This document shows positions 20,906 to 35,132 of a DNA stretch of 64,000 nt, piece after piece. Position 1 is the stretch's first letter, and every line of letters begins with the position of its first letter. The position numbers were made by a program, and so were the translations under genes. The notes beneath the pieces were generated by a model. The model did no database searches. It worked only from the letters and a program-made list of their open reading frames with translations, and had not been told where the DNA came from. This stretch comes from Neoarius graeffei (Eukaryota; Chordata; Actinopteri; Siluriformes; Ariidae), in contig NC_083570.1 of NCBI RefSeq assembly GCF_027579695.1, positions 4,805,001 to 4,869,000 of the forward strand. Reading direction: 5' to 3'.

Positions 20906-23900
20906 CCGTTTTTATCCTACAGGATAATAATTGCTGAAAGGAAAGAACTGTACACAGTTTCAGTGATAAGAGTTCTCAGAGAGATTCAATTTAACATGTC
21001 ATTGAGTGTACAGGGATAATGCTAAGGCTGTTTTTTATAAGACATAGACGTCTTAAATGAATGCCAGCAAGCCATATACATAGATCAGGAATAATAGAAC
21101 AGTAAACAATCATAATGAAAGTGGTTTAAGTCAGGACCAGTTTCATGTCAACTGTGCTGATGTCATCGAACAGTGGGTTGTCGTCTTCGTGTGGGTTTTG
21201 GAGGCCAGCCAGGCAAGTCGTCTGAGTCTATTTTCACCATCTGGTAACCAATATTTGTCAGCTGCCTGTGAAACACAGACATACAACATTGACAGAAAAC
21301 AGGGAGCAAACATAACATCACAATCACTAAGCCCAGGACCAGTATGGTGGATAGAATCAGAGTCTTCCATCCACTGAACTAACACAATCAGCTGTCTTCA
21401 ACTCCTCCATGTTCATCTGCTCGTAATTGTTCAGCAACCTTGCTCATCTTGTTCAGTGCCTCAATGATGTTACCGAGTTAACCCTTGCCCTTCTTGACGT
21501 GTATTGGTGCTCATAGGGCGAGCACGCCCTATCAGCCCTTGTCCCACCTCGCCGGGACTTGGAGGAAACTCGAAACCCTAAGACTTGTCTATCGTCTAGA
21601 CACTGAAATACTCTTCCCTAATGAGGGTGCATGCGTGATTGATGTGATACTCGCACTGTTCCATGTAGTGATGCCTTTCTTCCTCATGAGCTTTAGTCAG
21701 CGTCTGGTCACTTAGGCCTTCCTCTTCCTCCTGCTCAGCCAGTTCAGGAACCCTCCTGCAGTGGCTAGCGTGGATCCACGTCACCCTGCCTGTGACCTTC
21801 ACTGCCGTTGGGGTCGTGAGCAGGACTTGGAATGGGCCTTTCCACCGTGGCTTGTTCCACTTGGTTTGTCAGAAGTTCTTCACCATGATCCAATCCCCTG
21901 GTTGTAGATCCCTCAGCAGGTTTGGGAAGTGCATCTTTTACCTGTTTGTGGATAGATTTCAAAGCAGAGGACAACGTTGCACAGTAATTCAACATTGCAT
22001 CATCACACAGTGTGGTGTCCAGCAGTGTTCCTTGAGCTAGCCCTATCCCCGTGTTGGGTACTCATCCAAACAGAATTTCAAATGGGCTTAACCCATGTTT
22101 CGGCCTAGTTTGCATCCTCATTTGTGTGAGTACTACACAAATTTTGTCCATCCTAGCCCTGTTTCTGCACAAGCTTTGCTTAGTTTATTTTTCAAGGGAC
22201 CCATTTTCCCTCTCTACTGCTCCCGCACTGGCAGGATGGTAGGCACAATGTTGTTTCAGGTCTATCCCTAGGAATGCTCCTATTTTCTTTTGGGCTGCAT
22301 TAACAAAGGGTGTTCCATTGTCACTTGAGATTTTGCTAGGTATACCCCACCTAGGAATTATATCTCTCAGGAGTGCTTTGACTACTGCCTCTGAGTCTTG
22401 TTTAGCTGTGGGAAATACTTCAACCCATTTTGAAAACATGTCAACTATTACCAGGCAATACCTTTTCCCTTCACTAGGTGTCAGTTCAATAAAGTCCATT
22501 TGGAGGTGATCAAATGGTTTGTCTGGTATTGGGAGTGCTGCTTGAGTTAGTCTGATACCTTGACCTGCATTATGTTGTGCACATATCAAGCATTGCTTGC
22601 AAAATTTCACAGCATAATTTGAAAAACCCTTTGTGAACTATCTCTTTGTTACTTCTGCTACCATCCCCCCTTTTGACACATGGGTGAGCCCATGGGCCAA
22701 TTTTACATAGAAAGTGAACATGTATTTTGGTAGACAGGGACGGCCCGAGGGACAAACCCAGACCAAGTTTGCAAAGATACAGCCTGCCTGTTTCCAGACT
22801 CGTCTCCCGTCCTGAGTGGCAGTGCTCTGAAGGTCCGCTAGCTGTAAACAAGGGGTAGAAACCTGAGGTAAAGCAAGGTTAGAGGGTGAACTGGAAGCTG
22901 AGGCTGCACACTTAGCTGCCACATCTGCCCTGGTATTCCCTTGAGACACAAGATCAGTATTGTTAGTATGGGCAGCACACACACACAGCAATGGCTCTAG
23001 GGAGTAGAATAGCATCCAACAACTCAGAGACCAGTTTATGATGTGCAATGGGAGATCCTGTGCTAGTGAGAAAATTTCTGTGTTTCCAAATGGTGCCAAA
23101 ATCATGCATAATGCCAAGTGTGTACCTGTTGTCTGTAAAAATATTGACAGATTGCCCTGCCACCAATTTGCATGCCTCAATGAGGGCACAGAGCTCTGCC
23201 GCCTGCGCCGACAGGTTCAAGGGCAGACACGACGCCTTGAGGACCTCGTGATCTGAGACTACAGCAAAACCTACTTTGTTCTTTCCCGTCTCTGAGTCTC
23301 TGGAGGCTGAACCATCCACATATAGGACCATGTCTGGATTTTCCAAAGGGTTGCTCTTTAAGTCTGCCCTGGGGGAACAAAAATCATTAGTGAAAGCAAT
23401 ACAGTTATGTGGCTCTCCATCATCCTCTGTAGGGAGAAGAGAGGCAGGATTCAGAACAGTACAACGTTTCACAATGATGTTAGGCATATCAAGTATGACA
23501 GTGTTATACTTCAACCATCTCTATGCTGACAAATGTGACGTCTTTTTCTCCAACAGAGGCAGGGAGACAGCATGTGGGACCAAAAGGGTGAGGTTAGAAT
23601 ACCCCGCAATATTTCTGGAGGCAGTTACTGCCTTTTCAGCTGCAGCAACTGCACGCAGGCAAACAGGAAGTCCAGCCGCCACTGGATCCAGCCTGCTGGA
23701 GAAGTAAGCTACAGGTCTCAATCTATCCCCATGTTTCTGCAAAAGAACAGAGGGCACGAAACCCTTCTTTTCATCTACAGTTTGAACAAATGGTTTATTG
23801 GGGTCAGGCAGTCCCAGCATGGGTGTGGTCTGCAGAGCGCTCTTTCGGGATGTCAGGTGTGCGCGGGAAAGCTGCAGCATTGACTGCTTGCAGATCTTGG

Positions 23901-24582
23901 ACAAACCTCCACTCATCGGGCTGGTATGGTTTTCTTGCCTTCTTAACTGGAAAAAATAGGAGTGCGCACTGGAGAGTCCTGGCAAGGGGCAATTACACCT
24001 GCCTTCAGCAACGAATCAAAGACCGGTCTTATACCTGCAATTGCTTCTGGTTTGAGTGGGTACTGGGTCTGTCTAGGCCTGAAATCTGATTTGGGGGTGA
24101 TCACCACTGGTTCAGCATTCTTTATTAGGCCTACATCATGTTTACCCTTTGCCCAAACGGAATTTGGAACTCCCACCAATTTGGGGTGCACCTCTGCTGG
24201 AGTTATGCCTGTGGAAACAGAGACAAGCAGGCCACTATGGCCAGGGTCCCCAGGATCCCGGTCATCAGTGGCTAATATTACGCTGTGCTTAACATGCACA
24301 CACATAGCATGACTTTGTTTGTAGACCCCAAGCTTTTGGCAAAACAACATACTAGGGTCCTCTGTTTGGGACCATTCATTGTCATTGACTGTGCACTTCT
24401 TGACCCATTTCCCCATGTCTTTCCAATGATCAGCTCATGGCTTTGCTAATGAGACATGGGGTATAGAATTAATGATGTCAAAAAAATCATGCTGGCAGCA
24501 GTCGACCTCAGAGTCCTCTGACACAAGGCTGCATATAACATGTTTGAGAACACCGTGATGCAGTTGTTCGGACAATGAGTAT
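20462..24582 (-). mobile_element. Class I endogenous retrovirus, tandem copy 1 (3' part with LTR)
   Basis: On the minus strand it runs from the end of protease/start of RT (24582) through RT, RNase H, integrase and a short env tail to a 3' LTR. RT shows [13 protein letters not shown] near 23900. RNase H shows YVDGSASRD near 23320. Integrase shows HLQMDFIEL and SSDNGTPF at 22185-22610. The env tail has a membrane helix like that of a transmembrane subunit (21300-21370). Gag and most of env are missing. It is a broken fossil with several breaks. The body is almost identical to copy 2. Confidence 0.85.
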
Positions 24583-24682
24583 TAGTGATTTGTCAAAAAA
24601 AGCGGGGTGGGGTGTGGTGGTGGTTGTTAATCATGAAACAATAAGCGCTCAACAGTGGTTCGCCCTGTCTATAGTGTGTCTT

Positions 24683-25885
24683 CAGGCGCATAGCCGGCGA
24701 TTGCTATAGGCGACCTAGGCAATTGCCTAGAGCGCAAAGTGTGCCCAGGGGCGCCAAGGGTGACCAAAACCCCACCAAAAAGGAGGGATGGAGTTATTGA
24801 ATGGAGATGTTACCAAGTGCATCAGTGGTGTACAGTGTTTTCAACCACTGTGCTGCCGAACTCTACTACCGCGGAACACTAGTGTGCCGTGAGAGATCAC
24901 CAAGTGTACCATGGAAAATTATAGAATGACTGTATATTGTAAATATTGGCAACAGCGTTTTAGTTTCAGTCAACATTTTCTATTGGTGATGTGTCTTGAG
25001 ATTTTTTCATTGAAAAAAGTGCGCCCTGGCTCAAAAAGGTTGAAAAACAAGTGTAACCTACGTAGTAGTGGTCGGTGATTTCCTCATGCCTACTAAAAAT
25101 GCACAATGATAGGTTATAAGGGGGGCGGGGGGAGCAGTGTTCATCAGGGAATGAGAATGGCTATCCACTGCAAAAAGTAGCCCAGACTACAAGTGCTTAA
25201 ATGAAGAAATCCAAACTCTCGGGTGCGCAAGGGCGCAAACGAAGGCTACAGGAAGAAACAAATAGAGCCAAGTATACGTAGAGGTAAGTCTGATCTAATC
25301 TCTCATATCAACCATTATAGTGGCAAATTAATATTTTATACACCTGAATCAATGTCTGCCTAGCTAACTAGATGCAAACAGCAATAGACTTCAATTACAA
25401 AGTACCCATAATAGCACTTTTGTTTGAAAATACAGCCCATTGATGTCCTAACAGGGTGCTTAAGTTTGCACAATTTAGAATTGTAGAATGTTTTATTCAT
25501 TTAATTTGTTAATTCTTCAGAGATGACTTAACTTTTAATAGCAAAAAAGAAACTAAAAATAATTTCTTGTTTATTGTTCATGCACTACACTTTGAACAGG
25601 GTGCGGAAGAGTTTTTGCCCATTATATGGAGATATGTATTGAATTTGTGTGGTCATTTTACTTTGTGACACTTTATGTTAATAATGATAACAATAATAAC
25701 AATAATGAAAAAGATAAAAATGACTTCTTGTTTATTGTCCATGCACTGTACATTGTTTAATAGTAATAGAATAGAGTGATTAGATTAAAGTGTTATTTAG
25801 ATGTTATTAGAGGGTTTTTTTCTTGGGGGGGGGGCGCCAAAACTCAATCTCGCCTAGGGCAGCCAAAGACCTAGAGCCGGCCCTG
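24683..25885. mobile_element. hAT-like non-autonomous element between ERV copies 1 and 2
   Basis: Left end CAGGCGCATAGCCGGCG and right end, minus strand, CAGGGCCGGCTCTAGG are imperfect inverted repeats. Both are followed by a CCTAGGC and GGCGCC theme, typical of CAG-ended fish hAT repeats. No 8-base target duplication is seen: the two flanks differ. One edge probably reflects a deletion or recombination. A G-run (10 G) lies at 25825-25834. About 100 bases of unrecognised sequence (24583-24682) separate it from the truncated retrovirus. Confidence 0.6.
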
Positions 25886-28800
25886 CTAGCAAGCCATATG
25901 CATAGATCAGGAATAATAGAACAGGAAACAATCATAATGAAAGTGGTTTAAGTCAGGACTAGTTTCATGTCAACTGTGCTGATGTCATCGAACGGTGGGT
26001 TGTAGTCTTCGTGTGGGTTTTGGAGGCCAGCCAGGCAAGTCGTCTGAGTCTATTTTCACCATCTGATAACCAATATTTGTCAGCTGCCTCTGAAACACAG
26101 ACATACAACATTGACAGAAAACAGGGAGCAAACATAGCATCACAATCACTAAGCCCAGGACCGGTATGGTGGATAGAATCAGAGTCTTCCATCCACTGAA
26201 CTAACACAATCAGCTGTCTTCAATTCCTCCATGTTCATCTGCTCATAATTGTTCAGCAACCTTGCGCATCTTGTTCAGTGCCTCAATGATGTTACCGAGT
26301 TAACCCTTGCCCTTCTTGACGTGTATTGGTGCTCAGAGGGCGGACACGCCCTATCAGCCCTTGTCCCACCTCGCCGGGACTTGGAGGAAACTCGAAACCC
26401 TAAGACTTGTCTATCGTCTAGACACTGAAATACTCTTCCCTAATGAGGGTGCATGCGTGATTGATGTGATACTCGCACTGTTCCATGTAGTGATGCCTTT
26501 CTTCCTCATGAGCTTTAGTCAGCGTCTGGTCACTTAGGCCTTCCTCTTCCTCCTGCTCAGCCAGTTCAGGAACCCTCCTGCAGTGGCTAGCGTGGATCCA
26601 CGTCACCCTGCCTGTGACCTTCACTGCCGTTGGGGTCGTGAGCAGGACTTGGAATGGGCCTTTCCACCGTGGCTTGTTCCACTTGGTTTGTCAGAAGTTC
26701 TTCACCACGATCCAATCCCCTGGTTGTAGATCCCTCAGCAGGTTTGGGAAGTGCATCTTTTACCTGTTTGTGGATAGATTTCAAAGCAGAGGACAACGTT
26801 GCACAGTAATTCAACATTGCATCATCACACAGTGTGGTGTCCAGCAGTGTTCCTTGAGCTAGCCCTATCCCCGTGTTGGGTACTCATCCAAACAGAATTT
26901 CAAATGGGCTTAACCCATGTTTCGGCCTAGTTTGCATCCTCATTTGTGTGAGTACTACACAAATTTTGTCCATCCTAGCCCTGTTTCTGCACAAGCTTTG
27001 CTTAGTTTATTTTTCAATGGACCTATTTTCCCTCTCTACTGCTCCCGCACTGGCAGGATGGTAGGCACAATGTTGTTTCAGGTCTATCCCTAGGAATGCT
27101 CCTATTTTCTTTTGGGCTGCATTAACAAAGGGTGTTCCATTGTCACTTGAGATTTTGCAAGGTATACCCCACCTAGGAATTATATCTCTCAGGAGTGCTT
27201 TGACTACTGCCTCTGAGTCTTGTTTAGCTGTGGGAAATACTTCAACCCATTTTGAAAACATGTCAACTATTACCAGGCAATACCTTTTCCCTTCACTAGG
27301 TGTCAGTTCAATAAAGTCCATTTGGAGGTGATCAAATGGTTTGTCTGGTATTGGGAGTGCTGCTTGAGTTAGTCTGATACCTTGACCTGCATTATGTTGT
27401 GCACATATCAAGCATTGCTTGCAAAATTTCACAGCATAATTTGAAAAACCCTTTGTGAACTATCTCTTTGTTACTTCTGCTACCATCCCCCCTTTTGACA
27501 CATGGGTGAGCCCATGGGCCAATTTTACATAGAAAGTGAACATGTATTTTGGTAGACAGGGACGGCCCGAGGGACAAACCCAGACCAAGTTTGCAAAGAT
27601 ACAGCCTGCCTGTTTCCAGACTCGTCTCCCGTCCTGAGTGGCAGTGCTCTGAAGGTCCGCTAGCTGTAAACAAGGGGTAGAAACCTGAGGTAAAGCAAGG
27701 TTAGAGGGTGAACTGGAAGCTGAGGCTGCACACTTAGCTGCCACATCTGCCCTGGTATTCCCTTGAGACACAAGATCAGTATTGTTAGTATGGGCAGCAC
27801 ACACACACAGCAATGGCTCTAGGGAGTAGAATAGCATCCAACAACTCAGAGACCAGTTTATGATGTGCAATGGGAGATCCTGTGCTAGTGAGAAAATTTC
27901 TGTGTTTCCAAATGGTGCCAAAATCATGCATAATGCCAAGTGTGTACCTGTTGTCTGTAAAAATATTGACAGATTGCCCTGCCACCAATTTGCATGCCTC
28001 AATGAGGGCACAGAGCTCTGCCGCCTGCGCCGACAGGTTCAAGGGCAGACACGACGCCTTGAGGACCTCGTGATCTGAGACTACAGCAAAACCTACTTTG
28101 TTCTTTCCCGTCTCTGAGTCTCTGGAGGCTGAACCATCCACATATAGGACCATGTCTGGATTTTCCAAAGGGTTGCTCTTTAAGTCTGCCCTGGGGGAAC
28201 AAAAATCATTAGTGAAAGCAATACAGTTATGTGGCTCTCCATCATCCTCTGTAGGGAGAAGAGAGGCAGGATTCAGAACAGTACAACGTTTCACAATGAT
28301 GTTAGGCATATCAAGTATGACAGTGTTATACTTCAACCATCTCTATGCTGACAAATGTGACGTCTTTTTCTCCAACAGAGGCAGGGAGACAGCATGTGGG
28401 ACCAAAAGGGTGAGGTTAGAATACCCCGCAATATTTCTGGAGGCAGTTACTGCCTTTTCAGCTGCAGCAACTGCACGCAGGCAAACAGGAAGTCCAGCCG
28501 CCACTGGATCCAGCTTGCTGGAGAAGTAAGCTACAGGTCCCAATCTATCCCCATGTTTCTGCAAAAGAACAGAGGGCACGAAACCCTTCTTTTCATCTAC
28601 AGTTTGAACAAATGGTTTATTGGGGTCAGGCAGTCCCAGCATGGGTGTGGTCTGCAGAGCGCTCTTTCGGGATGTCAGGTGTGCGCGGGAAAGCTGCAGC
28701 ATTGACTGCTTGCAGATCTTGGACAAACCTCCACTCATCGGGCTGGTATGGTTTTCTTGCCTTCTTAACTGGAAAAAATAGGAGTGCGCACTGGAGAGTC

Positions 28801-29404
28801 CTGGCAAGGGGCAATTACACCTGCCTTCAGCAACGAATCAAAGACCGGTCTTATACCTGCGATTGCTTCTGGTTTGAGTGGGTACTGGGTCTGTCTAGGC
28901 CTGAAATCTGATTTGGGGGTGATCACCACTGGTTCAGCATTCTTTATTAGGCCTACATCATGTTTACCCTTTGCCCAAACGGAATTTGGAACTCCCACCA
29001 ATTTGGGGTGCACCTCTGCTGGAGTTATGCCTGTGGAAACAGAGACAAGCAGGCCACTATGGCCAGGGTCCCCAGGATCCCGGTCATCAGTGGCTAATAT
29101 TACGCTGTGCTTAACATGCACACACATAGCATGACTTTGTTTGTAGACCCCAAGCTTTTGGCAAAACAACATACTAGGGTCCTCTGTTTGGGACCATTCA
29201 TTGTCATTGACTGTGCACTTCTTGACCCATTTCCCCATGTCTTTCCAATGATCAGCTCATGGCTTTGCTAATGAGACATGGGGTATAGAATTAATGATGT
29301 CAAAAAAATCATGCTGGCAGCAGTCGACCTCAGAGTCCTCTGACACAAGGCTGCATATAACATGTTTGAGAACACCGTGATGCAGTTGTTCGGACAATGA
29401 GTAT
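25886..29404 (-). mobile_element. Class I endogenous retrovirus, tandem copy 2 (no LTR)
   Basis: This has the same layout as copy 1, offset by 4822 bases: RT, RNase H, integrase and short env tail. It lacks an LTR because the hAT-like element abuts the env tail directly. It ends on the right at the same truncation point in the protease/RT region as copy 1. It is a broken fossil. From about 26440 on it matches copy 1 almost base for base; the first 450 bases match copy 3 instead. Confidence 0.85.
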
Positions 29405-29504
29405 TAGTGATTTGTCAAAAAAAGCGGGGTGGGGTGTGGTGGTGGTTGTTAATCATGAAACAATAAGCGCTCAACAGTGGTTCGCCCTGTCTATAGTGTG
29501 TCTT

Positions 29505-30711
29505 CAGGCGCATAGCCGGCGATTGCTATAGGCGACCTAGGCAATTGCCTAGAGCGCAAAGTGTGCCCAGGGGCGCCAAGGGTGACCAAAACCCCACCAA
29601 AAAGGAGGGATGGAGTTATTGAATGGAGATGTTACCAAGTGCATCAGTGGTGTACAGTGTTTTCAACCACTGTGCTGCCGAACTCTACTACCGCGGAACA
29701 CTAGTGTGCCGTGAGAGATCACCAAGTGTACCATGGAAAATTATAGAATGACTGTATATTGTAAATATTGGCAACAGCATTTTAGTTTCAGTCAACATTT
29801 TCTATTGGTGATGTGTCTTGAGATTTTTTCATTGAAAAAAGTGCGCCCTGGCTCAAAAAGGTTGAAAAACATGTGTAACCTACGCAGTAGTGGTCGGTGA
29901 TTTCCTCATGCCTACTAAAAATGCACAATGATAGGTTATAAGGGGGGCGGGGGGAGCAGTGTTCATCAGGGAATGAGAATGGCTATCCACTGCAAAAAGT
30001 AGCCCAGACTACAAGTGCTTAAATGAAGAAATCCAAACTCTCGGGTGCGCAAGGGCGCAAACGAAGGCTACAGGAAGAAACAAATAGAGCCAAGTATACG
30101 TAGAGGTAAGTCTGATCTAATCTCTCATATCAACCATTATAGTGGCAAATTAATATTTTATACACCTGAATCAATGTCTGCCTAGCTAACTAGATGCAAA
30201 CAGCAATAGACTTCAATTACAAAGTACCCATAATAGCACTTTTGTTTGAAAATACAGCCCATTGATGTCCTAACAGGGTGCTTAAGTTTGCACAATTTAG
30301 AATTGTAGAATGTTTTATTCATTTAATTTGTTAATTCTTCAGAGATGACTTAACTTTTAATAGCAAAAAAGAAACTAAAAATAATTTCTTGTTTATTGTT
30401 CATGCACTACACTTTGAACAGGGTGCGGAAGAGTTTTTGCCCATTATATGGAGATATGTATTGAATTTGTGTGGTCATTTTACTTTGTGACACTTTATGT
30501 TAATAATGATAACAATAATAACAATAATGAAAAAGATAAAAATGACTTCTTGTTTATTGTCCATGCACTGTACATTGTTTAATAGTAATAGAATAGAGTG
30601 ATTAGATTAAAGTGTTATTTAGATGTTATTAGAGGGTTTTTTTCTTGGGGGGGGGGGGGGCGCCAAAACTCAATCTCGCCTAGGGCAGCCAAAGACCTAG
30701 AGCCGGCCCTG
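29505..30711. mobile_element. hAT-like element, second tandem copy
   Basis: This is a near-identical duplicate of 24683-25885, including the truncated flank to its left. The G-run is 14 long (30647-30660) instead of 10, which accounts for the four-base difference between the two repeat unit lengths (4822 and 4826). Confidence 0.85.
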
Positions 30712-31406
30712 CTAGCAAGCCATATGCATAGATCAGGAATAATAGAACAGGAAACAATCATAATGAAAGTGGTTTAAGTCAGGACTAGTTTCATGTCAAC
30801 TGTGCTGATGTCATCGAACGGTGGGTTGTAGTCTTCGTGTGGGTTTTGGAGGCCAGCCAGGCAAGTCGTCTGAGTCTATTTTCACCATCTGATAACCAAT
30901 ATTTGTCAGCTGCCTCTGAAACACAGACATACAACATTGACAGAAAACAGGGAGCAAACATAGCATCACAATCACTAAGCCCAGGACCGGTATGGTGGAT
31001 AGAATCAGAGTCTTCCATCCACTGAACTAACACAATCAGCTGTCTTCAATTCCTCCATGTTCATCTGCTCATAATTGTTCAGCAACCTTGCGCATCTTGT
31101 TCAGTGCCTCAATGATGTTACCGAGTTAACCCTTGCCGTTCTTGACGTGTATTGGTGCTCAGAGGGCGGACACGCCCTATCAGCCCTTGTCCCACCTCGC
31201 CGGGACTTGGAGGAAACTCGAAACCCTAAGACTTGTCTATCGTCTAGACACTGAAATACTCTTCCCTATTGAGGGTGCATGCGAGATTGATGTGATACTC
31301 GCACTGTTCCATGTAGTGATGCCTTTCTCCTTCATGAGCTTTAGTCAGCATCTGGTCACTTAGGCCTGCCTCCTGCTCAGCCAGTTCAGGAACCCTCCTG
31401 CAGTGG

Positions 31407-34400
31407 CTAGCGTGGATCCACGTCACTCTGCCTGTGACCTTCACTGCCGTTGGGGTCGTGAGCAGGACCTGGAATGGGCCATTCCACCGTGGCTTGTTCC
31501 ACTTGGTTCGTCGGAAGTCCTTCACCACGATCCAATCCCCTGGTTGTAGATCCCTCAGCGGGTTTGGGAAGTGCTTCTTTTACCTGTTTGTGGATAGATT
31601 TCAAAGCAGAGGACAATGCTGCACAGTAAATCAACATTGCATCATCACACAGTGTGGTGTCCAGCAGTGTTCCTTGAACTGGCCCTATCCCCGTGCTGGG
31701 TACTCGTCCAAACAGAATTTCAAATGGGCTTAACCCATGTTTCAGCCTAGTTTGCATCCTCATTTGTGTGAGTACTACACAAATTTTGTCCATCCTAGCC
31801 AGGTTTCTGCACAAGCTTTGCTTAGTTTATTTTTTAAGGGACCCATTTTCCCTCTCTACTGCTCCCGCACTGGCAGGATGGTAGGCACAATGTTGTTTCA
31901 GGTCTATCCCTAGGAATGCTCCCATTTTCTTTAGGGCTGCATTAACAAAGGGTGTTTCATTGTCACTTGAGATTTTGCTAGGTATACCCCACCTAGGAAT
32001 TATATCTCTCAGGAGTGCTTTGACTACTGCCTCTGAGTCTTGTTTAGCTGTGGGAAAAACTTCAACCCATTTTGAAAACATGTCAACTATTACCAGGCAA
32101 TACCTTTTCCCTTCACTAGGTGTCAGTTCAATAAAGCCCATTTGGAGGTGATCAAATGGTTTGTCTGGTATTGGGTGTGCTGCTTGAGTTAGTCTGATAC
32201 CTTGACCCGCATTATGTTGTGCACATATCAAGCATTGCTTGCAAAATTTCGCAGCATAATTTGAAAACCCCTTTGTGAACCATCTCTTTGTTACTTCTGC
32301 TACCATCCCCCCTTTTGACACATGGGTGAGCCCATGTGCCAATTTTGCATAGAAATGGAACAAGTATTTTGGTAGACAGGGATGGCCCGAGGGACAAACC
32401 CAGACCAAGTTTGCAAAGATACAGCCTGCCTGTTTCCAGACTCATCTCTTATCCTGAGTGGCAGTGCTGTGAAGGTCTGCTAGCTGTAAACAAGGGGTAG
32501 AAACCTGAGGAAAAGCAAGGTTAGAGGGTGAACTGGAAGCTGAGGCTGCACACTTGGCTGCCGTGTCCGCCCTGGCATTCCCTTGAGACACAAGATCAGT
32601 ATTGTTAGTATGGGCAGCACACTTACACACAGCAATGGCTCTAGGGAGTAGAATAGCATCCAACAACTCAGAGACCAGTTTATGATGTGCAATGGGAGAT
32701 CCTTTGCTAGTGAGAAAATTTCTGTGTTTCCAAATGGTGCCAAAATTGTGCACAGTGCCAAATGTGTACCTGCTGTCTGTAAAAATATTGACAGATTGCC
32801 CTGCCGCCAATTTGCATGCCTCAATGAGGGCACAGAGCTCTGCGGCCTGCGCTGACAGGTTCAAGGGCAGACACGACGCCTTGAGGACCTCGTGATCTGA
32901 GACTACAGCAAAACCTACTTTGTTCTTTCCCATCTCTGAGTCTCTGGAGGCTGAACCATCCACATAGAGGACCATGTCTGGATTTTCCAAAAGGTCGCTC
33001 TTTAAGTCTGCCCTGGGGAAACAAAAATCATTAGTGAAAGCAACACAGTCATGTGGCTCTCCATCATCCTCTGTAGGGAGAAGAGAGGCAGGATTCAGAA
33101 CAGTACAACGTTTCACAATGATGTTAGGCATATCAAGTATGACAGTGTTATACTTCAACCATCTCTGTGCTCACAAATGTGATGTCTTTTTCTCCAACAG
33201 AGGCAGGGAGACAGCATGTGGGACCAAAAGGGTGAGGTTAGAATACCCCACAATATTTCTGGAGGCAGTTACAGCCTTTTCAGCTGCAGCAACTGCACGC
33301 AGGCAAACAGGAAGTCCAGCCGCCACTGGATCCAGCCTGCTGGAGAAGTAAGCTACAGGTCTCAATCTATCCCCGTGTTTCTGCAAAAGAACAGAGGTCA
33401 TGAAACCCTTCTTTTCATCTACAGTTTGAACAAATGGTTTATTGGGGTCAGGCCGTCCCAGCGTGGGTATGGTCTGCAGAGCGCTCTTTCGGGACGTCAG
33501 GCGTACGCGGGACAGCCGCAGCATTGACTGCTTGCAGATCTTGGACAAACCTCCACTCATCGGGCTGGGACGGTTTTCTTGCCTTCTTAACTGGAAAAAA
33601 TAGGAGTGCGCACTGGAGAGTCCTGGCAAGGGACAATTACATCTGCCTTCAGCAACGAATCAAAGACCTGTCTTATACCTGTGATTGCTTCTGGTTTGAG
33701 TGGGTACTGGGTCTGTCTAGGCCTGAAATCTGATTTGGGGGTGATTCAGCATTCTTTATTAGGCCTACATCATGTTTACCCTTCGCCCAAACGGAATTTG
33801 GAACTCCCACCAATTTGGGGTGCACCTTTGCTGGAGTTATGCCTGTGGAAACAGAGACAAACAGGCCACTATGGCCAGGGTCCCCAGGATCCCGGTCATC
33901 AGTGGCTAATATTATGCTGCGCTTAACATGCACACACATAGCATGACTTTGTTTGTAGACCCCAAGCTTTTGGCAAAACAACACACTAGAGTCCTCTGTT
34001 TGGGACCATTCATTGTCATTGACTGTGCACTTCTTGACCCATTTCCCCATGTCTTTCCAATGATCAGCTCATGGCTTTGCTAATGAGACAGGAGGTATAG
34101 AATTAATGATGTCAAAAAAATCATGCTGGCAGCAGTTGACCTCAGAGTCCTCTGACACGAGGCTGTGTATAACATGTTTGAGAACACTGTGATGAACATT
34201 GATGCAGTTGTTCGGACAATGAGTAAAATGGACCTGCACAGCACAATAATGTTTAGACCAATATGTAGTTTTGAGGGTCAATCTTTCACGTGTGTGGGGG
34301 TCTGCAAACCAAGTCTTTTCAAACTCCACTTCTTGCCCTTGGTGAACATGTGCTGTACAATGCAAATCTTCCTCTTTTATATAGTCTATGTCTACTGATG

Positions 34401-34776
34401 AGGTGTTCAAGTGTGCGAGCTGTACAAGGTGTTTTGGAGTTTGTGTGAGTTGATCTGAGCAGAGCCGCCAGACATACACATACAGAGGGCTTCCAAACCC
34501 ATACTGCACACCGCACATTTCACTTACTTCAATAGTTAGTCCATCTGGGGTGGACGTGAGATTTACTCCTAATTTGCACATTAAATCACGTGCTAACAAA
34601 TTTACTGGACATGTATGTGAGATGAGAAATGAGTGGGACGTAACTATTCCTCCCTCGCTTTCACACGGGAGGTTGACTGAGAAAGTTTCGGTTACAGGTC
34701 GTCCTGAGATGTCCATTGTCTGAATAGAATTTGAGCTGAGCAGTGGGTCTACTGGAAGTATCCCATGTTGTATCAC
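31407..34776 (-). pseudogene. ERV copy 3 pro-pol remnant
   Basis: The region contains protease-like sequence (LLARDLMCKLGVNL, about 34600) and RT blocks ([12 protein letters not shown], about 33560). It also has an RNase H domain (YVDGSASRDSE, about 32960, and SVNIFTDSRYTFG). The integrase has an HHCC end (CKQCLICAQHN) and catalytic-core motifs (FIELTPSEGKRY, SSDNETPF). These are class I pol domains in canonical order. The pieces lie in more than one frame, so it is a fossil. Confidence 0.8.
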
Positions 34777-35132
34777 TGAGTGTCCTGCTCCAGAATCTAC
34801 TAAAAAAAAAAATCAACACATGCCCACATACAGTGAGGGGCATATAAGGGAGTAGTTGTGTATTTTAACAAACTTAATGCAACTTTAGGTGTATCTATCT
34901 GGACTGGTGTATCGGGCATTTCTGTGTAGTCTTGCTGTTGCATGCAGGTGCTGCTACTAATGTGTTTAACGTTATGTGAATGCTCCTGTCTATGTGTATG
35001 TGTATCATTAGGTGTGTGTGTGTGTGTGTTACCTCCCCTGTTCTCTGTGTGGGGCCCGTTCCCGGAGTCCGCCCGTCAGTCTGCTTTGCTGTACTCCTCA
35101 CAGGGCCTCTGCCTGCTACTGTGGAGACAATC

